A program made the position numbers and the translations under genes. From Sclerodactyla briareus (Eukaryota; Echinodermata; Holothuroidea; Dendrochirotida; Sclerodactylidae), in assembly GCA_026419785.1 (NCBI GenBank), contig JAODTK010005749.1:298246-362245 (forward strand): a DNA stretch of 64,000 nt, read 5' to 3'. Shown here piece after piece: positions 1 to 10,539 of this stretch (positions are counted from its first letter, which is position 1; every line of letters begins with the position of its first letter). The notes under the pieces are model-generated. The model was not told where the DNA came from. It was given only the letters and a program-made list of their open reading frames with translations, and did not search any database.

Positions 1-1412
1 TACGTATACTAATTTTGGGTGGTAGATTTTCCTCTGGAAAACCCCTTTTTTACCTTCTAGTGTTCATGACTTTTTTGGGAAGCCAGGGTTTTTCCCTGCT
101 ATTGGATTTCTATTCTCTTCATCCTTTGTGAGCTAATTGAACAAATAAATAAAATTGAGAGAGACCTCATTGAAGATTCTACAGAATTAGAAACTTACGG
201 TTTTCCGGGGGCTGGTTTTTCTCAGGTGAGGTGTGGGTGTATTTCGCACTTGGTTATTTTGATGTTATGCAAATAGCAATCGATAAAGTGAAAGCCCTCT
301 ATACATCTACTCATACTTTGTCATTGTATGGTTGGAGCTGTCGCAGAGCATTGTTATCCATATTACACCCAGTAATTGTCGGCTTAAGGCCTAGACAATG
401 TGGCAGTACTGCGAGAGCTGGCACGATTTTTACTGTGAGCGCTCATTCTGGTAACGCATGTTAAAATGAAAATTATAAAAATTTAGGCCAGCCTCATTAG
501 TCTTCAATTGAACCATCATTCATACTTGCCGTGAATACTCACCTCTGATTGGCTGAATCAGATCAGCTGACTGTGCTCAACACTGTTATGTACATGTAAA
601 TGCATCGCTAATGGGAGGGGGGGGGGGGGGGGGGGGGGGGGGCGATACAGCCATACACGGTGCATTAAATTTTGAATGTTCAAGTGTCACATGCATATAT
701 TACAAACATTACAATGGAACGCGCCTACTCTTGTATTTGGCTTGATGAAGCATCCATTGCGCATTATATGTCACGAATTGGACGCAATTGACCATGAGCC
801 ACGAGTGTAGCAATTGAACAACGAGTGTATTCAATACAAAGTAAGAGCGAGATAACACACATGGGAAATGTGTTCAAGAGCAATGGATGAGCGTTGCTCA
901 CAGGAGGCTTTCGGGTTGAGGGGAAAATTATGTTTATGCATATAGGGTAGACATTTGACCACACGTTTGGTGCCCGCTATATTTTGGAGACCACGTTGTA
1001 TTGTTGTTGTTAATTCATTCGCGCATGTACAAGACATTTTGCAAATGTCCAGCGGTTGGTCCCGATGTCATCTTAAAGTGGTATTAATAAACGATGGCCC
1101 CTTTAGCACAATATGTTCCAACTATTTTGCATTGTATGAAATGATGAAAGGGGTTAATAACTGTCAATTGTGTTTTTCCACATGATTAAGCCTCCCAGGT
1201 GTTAATGCGGATGTACTCAGCTGTGCCCCTAGTGCATCGCTTAATTTTAACCCCCAGTGAGCATTTACAGTGGATTGTGGATGAAACACGCTCGACCTTG
1301 ATTAACCCCTAATCAACAAATCCATTGTAAGTATGCTGCTTCCAGTTCAAGTCCTTGTCCTTGTTCAATACAAAATGTTAATATCTTTATCTCCAGTCCT
1401 TAACCTAATCCC
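1..1412. other. No gene recognised; poly-G tract
   Basis: Nothing coding can be supported here. A run of about 25 G residues sits at 617-641. Short open frames on both strands have no family match and no consistent splice sites. The rest is unique-looking AT-balanced sequence. Confidence 0.5.
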
Positions 1413-1866
1413 ACAGTGGTACTGGTTCAGGGTCAGGAGACGTCTACGCAGCGTTGGAGGAGACTGGATCAGAAGGGCATGGAAGAGGATTGAGATACCC
1501 AAGATGCACAAGCGAAGAGAAACGGAAAAAAAAAGACTCAGGACATGCTACCCAGGGGGAAAGGGGGAAAAACGTAATTGTGAAACATGACAAGTCAGGG
1601 ATAGGGGCAACAAGGGTTGCAAATGCGAAAGGGAAGACAAAGGCAGCAGAAAGCCGAAGGAAAGGCGACAGATTGGAAGAGTTTCAAGCCAGGGGACAAA
1701 AAAGGCAAGGGACCTTTGACCCCTGGGAAGGCAAGGGGAAAGAAGCAGCAAAGAAGATTGAACCGAGACCCACTGCATCAAAGGGACTGGCTGCCGAGGA
1801 GACCTGGTGGCTGGAGGCAAAAATTTGGAACACCGAAGAGCAGGGAATACAGGATCTTCAGGGAAG
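1413..1866 (+). other. Lys/Arg/Glu-rich open stretch, possible plus-strand exon or ORF1 remnant
   Basis: This stretch is strongly purine-rich on the plus strand. Two overlapping frames stay open for long distances: one gives GDVYAALEETGSEGHGRG then EEKRKKKDSGHATQGERGK, the other KSFKPGDKKGKGPLTPGK. A possible acceptor (CCTAATCCCACAG) ends at 1,412 and a possible donor (GGGAA then GTAAGA) follows 1,866. No domain is recognised. The charge pattern resembles the ARID4-like exons on the other strand and also the basic N-terminal part of non-LTR ORF1 proteins, such as the fragment at 63.2-64 kb. It is downstream of, and opposite to, the ARID4-like gene, so it cannot be one of its exons. Confidence 0.35.
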
Positions 1867-2749
1867 TAAGAAAATGAAATTTGATTAGAAAATGTGAGGG
1901 AATAGGATTATTGAAAATGCATGAGAACATGTTGTGGTGTGCTTGTGTACAGAACAGTGGCCCACAACTTGGAAATGGCTTTGAGCCAGCCGGACCGAGG
2001 GTTCAAAATAGCTATAAAATAATGGAATTGTGCCATACAGAGAGCTCACAGAGGACGATACTACGGGTCAATGTTGATGAGTTTCAATTATGGTCATAAG
2101 ACTCCCATTCTGCACAATCTACTGAGGTTCAAAATAGGGAAATGAACAAGCTCCTTAGGAAAGGGTGGGGGAAGCGGGCTGCATTGATGGAAGAGGAACA
2201 TGGGGTTTTAGGGGCGGCATACAAGAGGTTAAAACATTGATCCATTATCATAGGTTGATGGACGGGGGTGTAAAACATCAAGGTTCATCTGAATTGGAGG
2301 GGAAAATGAAGGGTCCACCATGAACAAATTGGCCCCCACGAATAATCATAGCACCCCCCATCCAAAAAACCCCGCAGACCACATGCACCCACCAACCCCG
2401 CCTCAGCTACGAGGGGCTGGACAATCATGGTGAATGAAATGAGAAGAATGATATACCCCCAGGAGGGGCCTGATGTTTACATACAGATGAAAAGTTAACG
2501 AGCCAAGAGCAAATCCTAGTTCATTCAATCAATCATTTACATAAATGCTGGATTCTTGTGTATCATCTCTCGGAAAATTTGGTCAAATTCACTTGTCTAG
2601 ACTAATGAAAATATTGTATGGCAAGGAATTTTAGAATTGTCTGACTGAAGGTAAATTTACCGCTGTCTAAACATACAAATCACAGAAAAACATTGTTCCT
2701 AATCTTATAGTTTTTAATTTATATATAAGTGGGAAAGTTGGCCCAGATG
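1867..2749. other. No gene recognised; purine-rich sequence
   Basis: Purine-rich sequence continues to about 2,300 with short open pieces such as RKGWGKRAALMEEEHGVL near 2,160, then becomes C-rich. It may be the degraded continuation of the Lys/Arg-rich stretch to the left. No domain or splice structure can be supported. Confidence 0.35.
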
Positions 2750-3062
2750 CTAAACAATCCTGTGTGCTTGTCACTGTAGATGACGAAAAACCTTTGTGTG
2801 CTCGTTGCTGTAGATGGTAAACAATCTTGTGTGCTCGTTGCTGTAGATGGTAAACAATCTTGTGTGCTCGTTGCTGTAGATGGTAAACAATCTTGTGTGC
2901 TCGTTGCTGTAGATGGTAAACAATCTTGTGTGCTCGTTGCTGTAGATGGTAAACAATCTTGTGTGCTCGTTGCTGTAGATGGTAAACAATCTTGTGTGCT
3001 CGTTGCTGTAGATCAATCTTGTGCGCTTGTCACTGTAGATAGTAAACAATCTTGTGTGATTG
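2750..3062. repeat. 33 bp minisatellite, about 9 copies
   Basis: A 33-base unit (GTGTGCTCGTTGCTGTAGATGG plus 11 bases ending AATCTT, quoted in part) repeats head to tail. The inner seven copies are almost identical and the outer ones diverge. Because 33 is a multiple of three, both strands give open frames of about 120 codons with an 11-residue period (for example VLVAVDGKQSC). These frames are a by-product of the repeat, not evidence of a protein. Confidence 0.97.
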
Positions 3063-3837
3063 TTGTTCATGTTGCATTCATGATCACTGGTGAGAGGATG
3101 GTATGGAGGAAAGAGTGCAGACAAGGTCCTCACCTTTAATGTGCTAATTGGACCATCAGGGAAATGTAAATCAATAGTGGATGTCTCAGATGCTCTACAT
3201 TTATGAAGTGATAAGCCATCCTAGTCATTTGGAGAGGAGTTCCTCTGATGTGATTCTTTGTTTTGCCCTAAAAAGGATTGCAATTAAAGTGATGCTCATG
3301 ATGAAGAATGATTTCCTGTAAGTGGACGTGCAATGATGGTAGACTACATAACTTGCCCCCCTCCCTCCACATGCCTCTGCTGACCCTATTGACAGAACAA
3401 TCAAAATTGAATACACATTTGAATATTGTTTCTGAAACAACATTATGCAATTTTTTTCAGCTGTATCAGCTGTCAAAGACAAACTCTTGGATATACACCC
3501 AGAGTGATCTCTTTGATGTGGCACTTTCACCTGTCCCAAGAACAATAAGGCTTATGTACTCCTATAGAACATAAACACTTGGTATGAGCTTCATTCATCA
3601 AGACCTGTTCAACTAATAGGTTTGCATCAGAAATCAGCTAAATGTTCATTTCCTCAAAATTGTCAGGATTTCTCTGGAGCTGCAAGACAATATTGGTGGA
3701 AATTTAGTATGTGGTATCAAGATTTGATGAAAGTTTTAGGTAGGTCTAAGCTGTAATTTTTGAAATTGAGAATCGCTTAAATGCGCAATCAGCGTGAACA
3801 TTGATATTAGATGAGAAAATCGCTAACTTTGTGGTAT
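3063..3837. other. No gene recognised
   Basis: No supported feature. Short open frames at 3.2-3.6 kb on both strands lack any family match. Confidence 0.5.
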
Positions 3838-3990
3838 AATTATAATAATAATAATGACCACCTATTGAGCGCCGGTACCCACTCAGGGGGGCGCATGGCA
3901 CTTGCACTAGTGGTGGCAAGCGTAATCCCTATAGGAAGTGAAGAGCCTCTTACAGGGGTCAGCTGAAGTTCACATTAGTAGTTGGTTTGC
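3838..3990. repeat. Dispersed repeat with TAA microsatellite and 'gcgccggta' core
   Basis: A short (ATA/TAA)n run is followed by GACCACCTATTGAGCGCC and a GC-rich core. The same start type (TAA repeats, then a short 'tatagcac' or 'gagcgc' box) recurs at 43,768, which is common for short dispersed repeats in marine deuterostomes. Exact ends are not defined. Confidence 0.5.
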
Positions 3991-4559
3991 TTTACTGGAA
4001 CTATAGATTCCAGAACAGGCCTTGCATCACTTATGATGTGAAAATGTTCATCAGATTTTCACAAGAATTCAGCCTTACTAGGTCACCGCCATTAATGCTC
4101 TAGGTTTGTAATGATTTGTCTATTGCAATCATACTAGATGACAAGGGTCTGCCTTGGGTCCTGAGGTAATTGAGAATTTTAGTCATTGGAATCTACCATG
4201 ATTTATGCAATTTTTGTTGAACATTCATTGGAAACAGTGGATCTGGTCAACATTTGGTCCTGAGATATTTAAAATCAGAGAAGGGTCACTCAAGGTCAAG
4301 TAATATTTTGTTTGCACATTTTTGATTTAGTCACATATTCACAACACTAGTTGGTTTAAACTTTTTTTTTTTTTTTTGTCATCATTCAGTCCCAGTGAAT
4401 ATGACAGTGGGGCTGGTGACACACTTGTCAATTACATGATGCACCCAATACCCTGGCTAGTCAGCTAAATGCAAAGTGACTGACTCATGCACATTCCTCC
4501 GAATGGTCAGAACTCAGGTGACCTCTGGGTGTGTCATTTCACTGAACACCTCATAGGTA

Positions 4560-4800
4560 CCGCTCGCAGTTTAATACAAATATTGAAATGTTTATATATC
4601 GCTTTTTTCATGTGATCCAAAGCGCTTTACAGATATTCTTCCCCTGATTCATTATTGCCTTGTCACAACTGATATTTATATAGCATTCACCTCTTCCTTG
4701 TTCACCCCGTACCCGGCCACTTCAGTGCGCCACTATATGTGTCCCTGGGTGACTTTCCCAGTAGGGTGCAGCCACATATAACGCATGACTGCACTGAAAT
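4560..4800. repeat. Dispersed repeat with 'tatatcgc...caaagcgctttacag' core
   Basis: The segment holds TTTATATATCGC and CCAAAGCGCTTTACAG, then TTTATATAGCATTCACC and a GC-richer block ending near AGTAGGGTGCAGCC. A related core (GTGTTCAAAGCGCTTACAGAC) starts the SINE-like repeat at 31.7 kb. It looks like a degenerate short interspersed element without a clear A-tail. Confidence 0.5.
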
Positions 4801-5200
4801 CAATTGGAAACTTGTGGGAGGAAATTCATTTCAAGTAGGCAAGTGTGAATTTATAATGGGCTCTCGGCCATAATGGGACCTTTGATAAAAAAATTCCTGA
4901 ACACCCCAAAGGAACGACTGTTAGACCATCATTTGGCCAAATGTCAGCCACTGTGCACCAAATGTAAGAAGAGAGTGAGCATTTTGCGAATTTCACTGAT
5001 GGGCTCGAGGCCACAATGGGCTTGGGTCCTAAATCCCTGGAGGTGTGGCTGTTAGGCCATCATTATGACCGAACGTCAGCATCGTGCACCAAAATTTGTG
5101 GGATGGATGAAGATATACATTTGGAATTTTAGCCACATAATGGCCGGTGATTGCCCATTCAATGAACCTGGACCTTAACAAGCAAACATGTCTAAATGAA
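4800..5200. repeat. Repeat family C (about 190-230 bp units)
   Basis: Units carry GAAACTTGTGGGAGGA, CATTTCAAGTA, ATGGGCTCTCGGCC, and 'gttagaccatcatt..gccaaatgtcagcc..gtgcaccaaa'. The same unit set occurs at 22,380-23,290. Copies are degenerate, arranged head to tail, and lead directly into family A sequence here. Confidence 0.75.
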
Positions 5201-6375
5201 CATATTGTCCAAGTTTGTCATATCCAATCAAAGGTGACCTGTGGGGGCAACCAGAGGGGGAGAGCCCAAAGGGCTTAGTGATCCTTACTTTTTCTGACAC
5301 CTATAGCAGAACAAGGACAAAGGGGAGAATGTACAGTCATTATGGGGCAACAAAGATTGACAAATTTCCTTTTCCCAAACCAACCAACAAGGGTTCCTGT
5401 ACTCTTAATAAGAAAGCAACACACTAAATTCAAGAGACGTGACCCCCTGCGGGGGAAACACCCGTACAAAGTACGAGCTTCATCCATTCAGGTGGGGTTG
5501 AGTTATCATATTAACAAGCCAAAATTGAACCAAATTTGAATTTTTCAAAAAAGAAAAAACTAAAAACACTAAAACACTAAAACAATAGGGTTCCTGTACG
5601 TCCCATGAGAACAACTACACACAAATTTCAACCTGATCAGACCAACCATTCTGGACTTATCGTGTTTACAAGGTTTTTCATACTTTGACCTTGGGTGACC
5701 TAAGATGACCTCTGACCTGACCCCAAACAATAGGGTTCATGTACTCATCATGGGGAACACACATACCAAGTATGAGCTTAATCCATCCAGGAGGGATTGA
5801 GTTATCGTGTTTACAAGCCAAAATTTGCCAAAATATCCACTTCACAAATTTTTCTATATTTGACCAAAATTCACCCGAAAGATTTAAAAACACAGGGGTC
5901 CTGTACTCCCCATAGGAAAGTTACACACCAAAATTCAACTGATCAGACCAACCATTCTGGACTTATCGAGATTACAAGGTTCAGACTTTGACAATTGGGA
6001 CCTCAGATGACCTGGCCCCAAACAATAGGTTCAATGTATTCATCATGGGGAACCACACATACCAAGTATGAGCTTAATCATCCAGGAGGGATTGAGTTAT
6101 CGTGTTTACAAGCAAAGTTGGAACAAAAGAAATATTAAGGAATATGTACGTTTCACAGTTTTCTGTTTTTGGCCAAACCAAAAAAAAAAAATTCACTCCC
6201 GACTATTCCAAAATAAATGGGGTTCATGTACTTCATCATGGGAACGTCACATACAATAGGAGTTCATCCATCCAGGTGGGTCGGAGTTATGTGTTACAAG
6301 CAGGGTCACATGCACAAACACACACTGTCATGACTGCATGAGATTCCTCTGACTTCGTAAGGACTCAAAAGGACA
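5200..6375. mobile_element. Family A hairpin-tailed tandem-repeat element
   Basis: About three to four degenerate copies of a roughly 320 bp unit are present. The unit contains TGACCT clusters, 'aacaatagggttc.tgtactc', CATACCAAGTATGAGCTTA, 'catccaggtggg.ttgagttatcgtgtttaca' and 'aactgatcagaccaaccattctgg'. It ends in a short CA-rich stretch and then GACTGCATGAGATTCCTCTG ACTTCGT, part of a tail that folds as a hairpin (GATTCCT / TGAC-TTC-GTCA / AGGAATC in consensus). The same tail ends other family A copies at 52.9 and 55.1 kb. No protein is encoded. Confidence 0.85.
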
Positions 6376-7929
6376 ATTGTTGACACAGACAGAGTGACAT
6401 GCAGATTCCACTAGCTCAACCAGCATAGTTGAGCTAAAAAATGGCCAGCAATCAACTTTGATGACCTCCTGGATCACCACCCATCTTTCATAGCGCACTG
6501 GAAAAAGACCATCTATATGTACGGTATAAAATGGGGCCAAATATACCCTGGGTGATTTTGCACTAGGTCAAGTTCCCGAATATCCAATTGATCGTGGGAG
6601 AAGTACTTCATCCATAGGACCCTGAAACCAACAAGTTCAGCTGGAAATACTTAATAGATGTCCTTTGACTTCAAATCCCAAAATACCTTGGCTATTTTTG
6701 TTTATCGGTAGCATTGGTCCTCGTACTGACCAGTTTATATAGAGTTTTTTGTTTTGATGCTACGATGTCCGTGTGGCAAAGTCACAGATTTCCACAGATT
6801 CATGCTTAGTTTCATGAATTGGGAGTTTCTCTGGTTGCAGGTCACCGAGGGAGTTCGCCTTTTCCAGCCTATCTGGCAGAGTGGGGCTCAGGCTAGCACA
6901 GAACATACTCAACCACCCCAGTACACATCTTGGTTCAAATAGCAAAGAGTGGATCACGCTTTGGAGAGCGGCACGGCAAAATCCGCATACAGACAAGATT
7001 CCTGCTCAATCAATTGGTGGTGGTGTTCTCCAATGATACAATCTCACATTCAGGAAAGTAGCGCGGTTTATAGAATGTTATTGTATATTCCACTCGCAAG
7101 CCATCATGCAGGGTGCACCGAAAAAGCCGGGAGTAAAGCCTTCCGCTTCGTGGAAACTCTACGGGTGTCCCTACACGCTCACATTGGTTAACTTGTGGTG
7201 TCCATAGCTTGGGTGAAACAGTTGTGATCAATATGATGATGAAATACACTCAAGGAAACGGATAAAGGTTCTGTTCTCTTTTCCTTATTTATACATGAAT
7301 TTCGGTGTCATTGGAAAAAAAGATGATTATAAGAAAAGAAGCTGGCATAGAATTTTCGCACAAATTAATTGGATACTACTATCATTCGGTGCTATTGGTA
7401 CTAATATTCATACAGCAAGCATACAATTAAGGATCCAATTTTGGCTTTCGCATTTTTCACTCACGCTCACGGAATGACAATTCCTCATGGAGGCCAGCCT
7501 CTCATATCAATAAACTATACGAGATTGGCACACATCACCATTACAATTCCATTTGAAAAAATTTCACTCACTAGATGCCAAATAGAACAAATTCAGAGAA
7601 ATTGTACAATTCTCTAACAATGTAACAGTAAATCAGCTAATGATGCCATATGCTCACGATAAAATGGTAGTCAAGTACGCAGGAGAATATCCCCACGTCA
7701 ATATTATTGCAGTGCAAAACTGAGTTGTTATCGATCTTCAGAAACCATTGAAATCAACGTGGCCCATCTCGACTGTGTTAGTGTTGGTCAGTATTCAGCG
7801 AGCTGTTTCCAGAGGTTTAGTGCGCGTTTGGCACAGAGTGTGTCAAAAACATGTGACCTTCAGATATGAAATGTGAGTGACAAATCCTATAAAAAGATAG
7901 AGCACCAAGGGAAGGGGAATTGTTAATAA
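6376..7929. other. No gene recognised; short palindrome at 6,412-6,436
   Basis: A partial palindrome (CTAGCTCAACCAGCATAG then TTGAGCTA) lies just after the family A tail, and a perfect version occurs at 25,495. The remainder has only short unmatched open frames. Confidence 0.5.
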
Positions 7930-8480
7930 ACAAATTACAACCTCATGCTTTAATGAAGGGCACTTCAGGCTGGATACACCAGCGGTTATATTGGGGAGAA
8001 TGGAAAACTCTGTATGTAGGTCCAAACCCCATTTCAATACGATGTTAATGCCTTCAAAGTGGGCCATTAAGCGGAGAAATTGGGGAGATTCCAATGGACA
8101 CAATAACGCATGACGTCCCACATGGACACACAGGAAATTATGTTAGTATTTGATTGTTAATTTTGTTGAATACGTCAACATTGAGCAGGATTTCTGTTGC
8201 CTTCTCTCACCAAGTAACCATCACCACCTACAGCCCACTAAAGCAATCATCTCCCGTAGACTAAATGAATGAGAAGTTAAATTAATGTTTTAATTTCAAT
8301 AGAAAAGAAGAATGTTTGCAGGGTGTGCAAGTAGGACATCAATTATTATTATTGCATGAGGGATGCCATTCGATTGCCCAATTACCAACATGCTCACGAT
8401 ACACAAAACTTCAAATGACTATAACTCAGTAACAGGAAGTCCTATAAACGGACGGTATGGATTGACGAACAGTTTTATTC
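7930..8480. repeat. Repeat family E, copy with empty hAT site
   Basis: This copy matches 25,780-27,810 once the hAT-like insertion is removed. Shared blocks are 'ggctggataca', 'gtccaaacccca', 'agaaattggggaga.tccaatg', CAATAACG in place of the target site, 'cagga(a)gttatgt', 'aagtaaccatcaacacctac', 'gaa.tttgcagggtgt' and 'ttcaaa.gac.tataactc'. A partial third copy is at 58.5-59.0 kb. It is non-coding. Confidence 0.8.
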
Positions 8481-9771
8481 AGCTATTAAATTATCATCTG
8501 TATAAATCATCCTGCAGCTGTAATCAACTGATTGGAGGAGGGGGGTAGTTCGTGACAAAACCCTGTGCAGTGCCTTTTTCTTGGCCCATAATATAGTGTG
8601 ACTTCTCCTAATGCCATTTTGGCTACCAATTAGATATAGTCCTGTCTTTCGATTTGACTTATGAAAAGGGATATGCCCTCCCCACATTTTAATAGTTCAT
8701 GCTAGGAACCACATCCTCAAACATGCGGCCTCCAAAACTACTAGCCCAAAAACAAAATGCTCTACATGCAACACATTCCCAACAAACCTTTTTTCACCAC
8801 AAACAAAGAAATTCCATCTCGCACAGCCTTATCGTTCTGAAGATTTTTACTTTAAAAAATAATCAGTATCAAAAAATATTGCTATGGCTGTCCTTTGAAA
8901 GAACTTCTAGATGTCCTTCTATCCACAACATTTGTACTAATGTACAGCTATGTACACATAAATTGTAAGAAAAACATTACTGTACAATTCTGTCACTTTA
9001 CAAAATTGATAATCCATGACATAATGTAAGCATCACCCGTTCTAGAATTGGCATCAATTCCACCATACACATTGAAACCACCCTACTGTCCACCTTGCGC
9101 AATAGCGGCTGGAGGGAGTTAAAATAATATGACGATAATAAGTTAACAAACAACACCACGCGAATATATACAAGCATTCCAAAATGACTCTCCACCCACC
9201 TCCCAAAATAATGATAAAAACAAAAAACATTACAAAAATTAAAAAAGTAACCATTAACACCAGATCTACTAATACAAATGAATTAAATCATTATGATTAG
9301 CCAGGATGAAATGTCTCAGGTTATGATGTGACAAGGAATTCAACTTATGTAATGTTAGCCAGCAACCAACATCATCAGCTCATCTTTGTTACATCTTGCA
9401 GCGGGGGGGCCAGGATGGGTGAAGCAGTCAATGAGGACAAGGAGGTCTAGGTTGTACCATTTGGTCCTGTCAGCAGACTGTATTGTCTGAATGTAGCGAC
9501 ACACATTTGCTCCGGATGCATCAAATATACCGAAATAGCGTTAACACATAAACGCAATATTTCCAGTGTGCAGTTGGAAAATCCCGCTGACTATTTAATT
9601 TTGTAAAACTTGGTCGCAGCGAGGAATTTTCCTCACTCTTCCTGAAATGCCAGATAACAGGGCATATCAGTCCCAATATTGGTTGAATTGCCCACGTACA
9701 CATAGCATAATAATTTCCTATTCACAGCCCAGATTTTAGAATGATACCAACATTGTACCACAGTCTCACAT
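8481..9771. other. No gene recognised
   Basis: On the minus strand a stretch near 9,390-9,500 reads RTKWYNLDLLVLIDCFTHP and continues GPPAARCNKDE. It looks protein-like but has no family match I can name and no convincing splice sites. Otherwise the sequence is AT-rich. Confidence 0.35.
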
Positions 9772-9885
9772 GCTTACAAGGCGATCGCCCCCAGTGTCTC
9801 GCCTGGTTGCGCGATCAGTGATTTACTTCTTTTAGGTCAACATGCAAACAATTACAAGGCATTCATAGGTGCTTTAATATCCCGA
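9772..9885. repeat. 110 bp 'GGCGATCGCCCCCAGTGTCT' module
   Basis: This module recurs at 24,190, 34,215 and 46,483. All copies share 'aaggcgatcgcccccagtgt', CTCGCCTGGTTGCGCGATCA, then 'gtcaccatgcaaaca.ttacaaggcatt'. At the other three positions it leads into family B sequence, so I read it as the family B left end, here apparently solo. Confidence 0.75.
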
Positions 9886-10539
9886 TACCTCTTAAATATT
9901 TCAACATTCATTGCCATCATTGACTACACCCCCTGTCCTACCTACTGTACCCTCCCATTAAAAACAAACTTACTGAGTGAATAGTTCCCTTCAGATAATG
10001 TATTGTCCAAACAATGTAAATGGACCCTAAATCTATAAAGTTTATCCTATATCATCAAAGAGTATGCCTTTAGACATCTACGGCTTACCATCAACTCCCT
10101 AGGGAGTCACACCCACCCCTCTCACATCCCCTGTTAAGAGTGGAATAAGCCATATAATTAGGCTTCCCTGGCCAGGAGTATGCAGGGACCTACTGCGAAG
10201 CTAATGACTATATAATTGACAAGGGAGTTACCCTCCTCCCCATCTCCCCCACCAGAGCTACTGCGGGGGACACCGACACATTCATTCTTGAATAGGTGCT
10301 GAGAAGGAAACAAATGACTGAGTGTTTACACTGTATGGGTCAGTGGAGGCCCAGAAGAGGTTATGACAGGCTTGATGTGAACCTCAAGGTGAAAAGGCAG
10401 GTTTGGACAATGGATGAATCTTGTCTGTCACAGATGGGAATAAGTTAGGATGAATGGAAATAACATGCTGAGGGTGAAAATGAGTGAAAACATTTGTTAT
10501 TGATAGCATGCTATAATATAGTGATTTCAGCATCTGATG

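Noticed and set aside
2771-3139. Repetitive 120-residue proteins on both strands
   Set aside because: Both frames are produced by the 33 bp minisatellite, whose unit length is a multiple of three.
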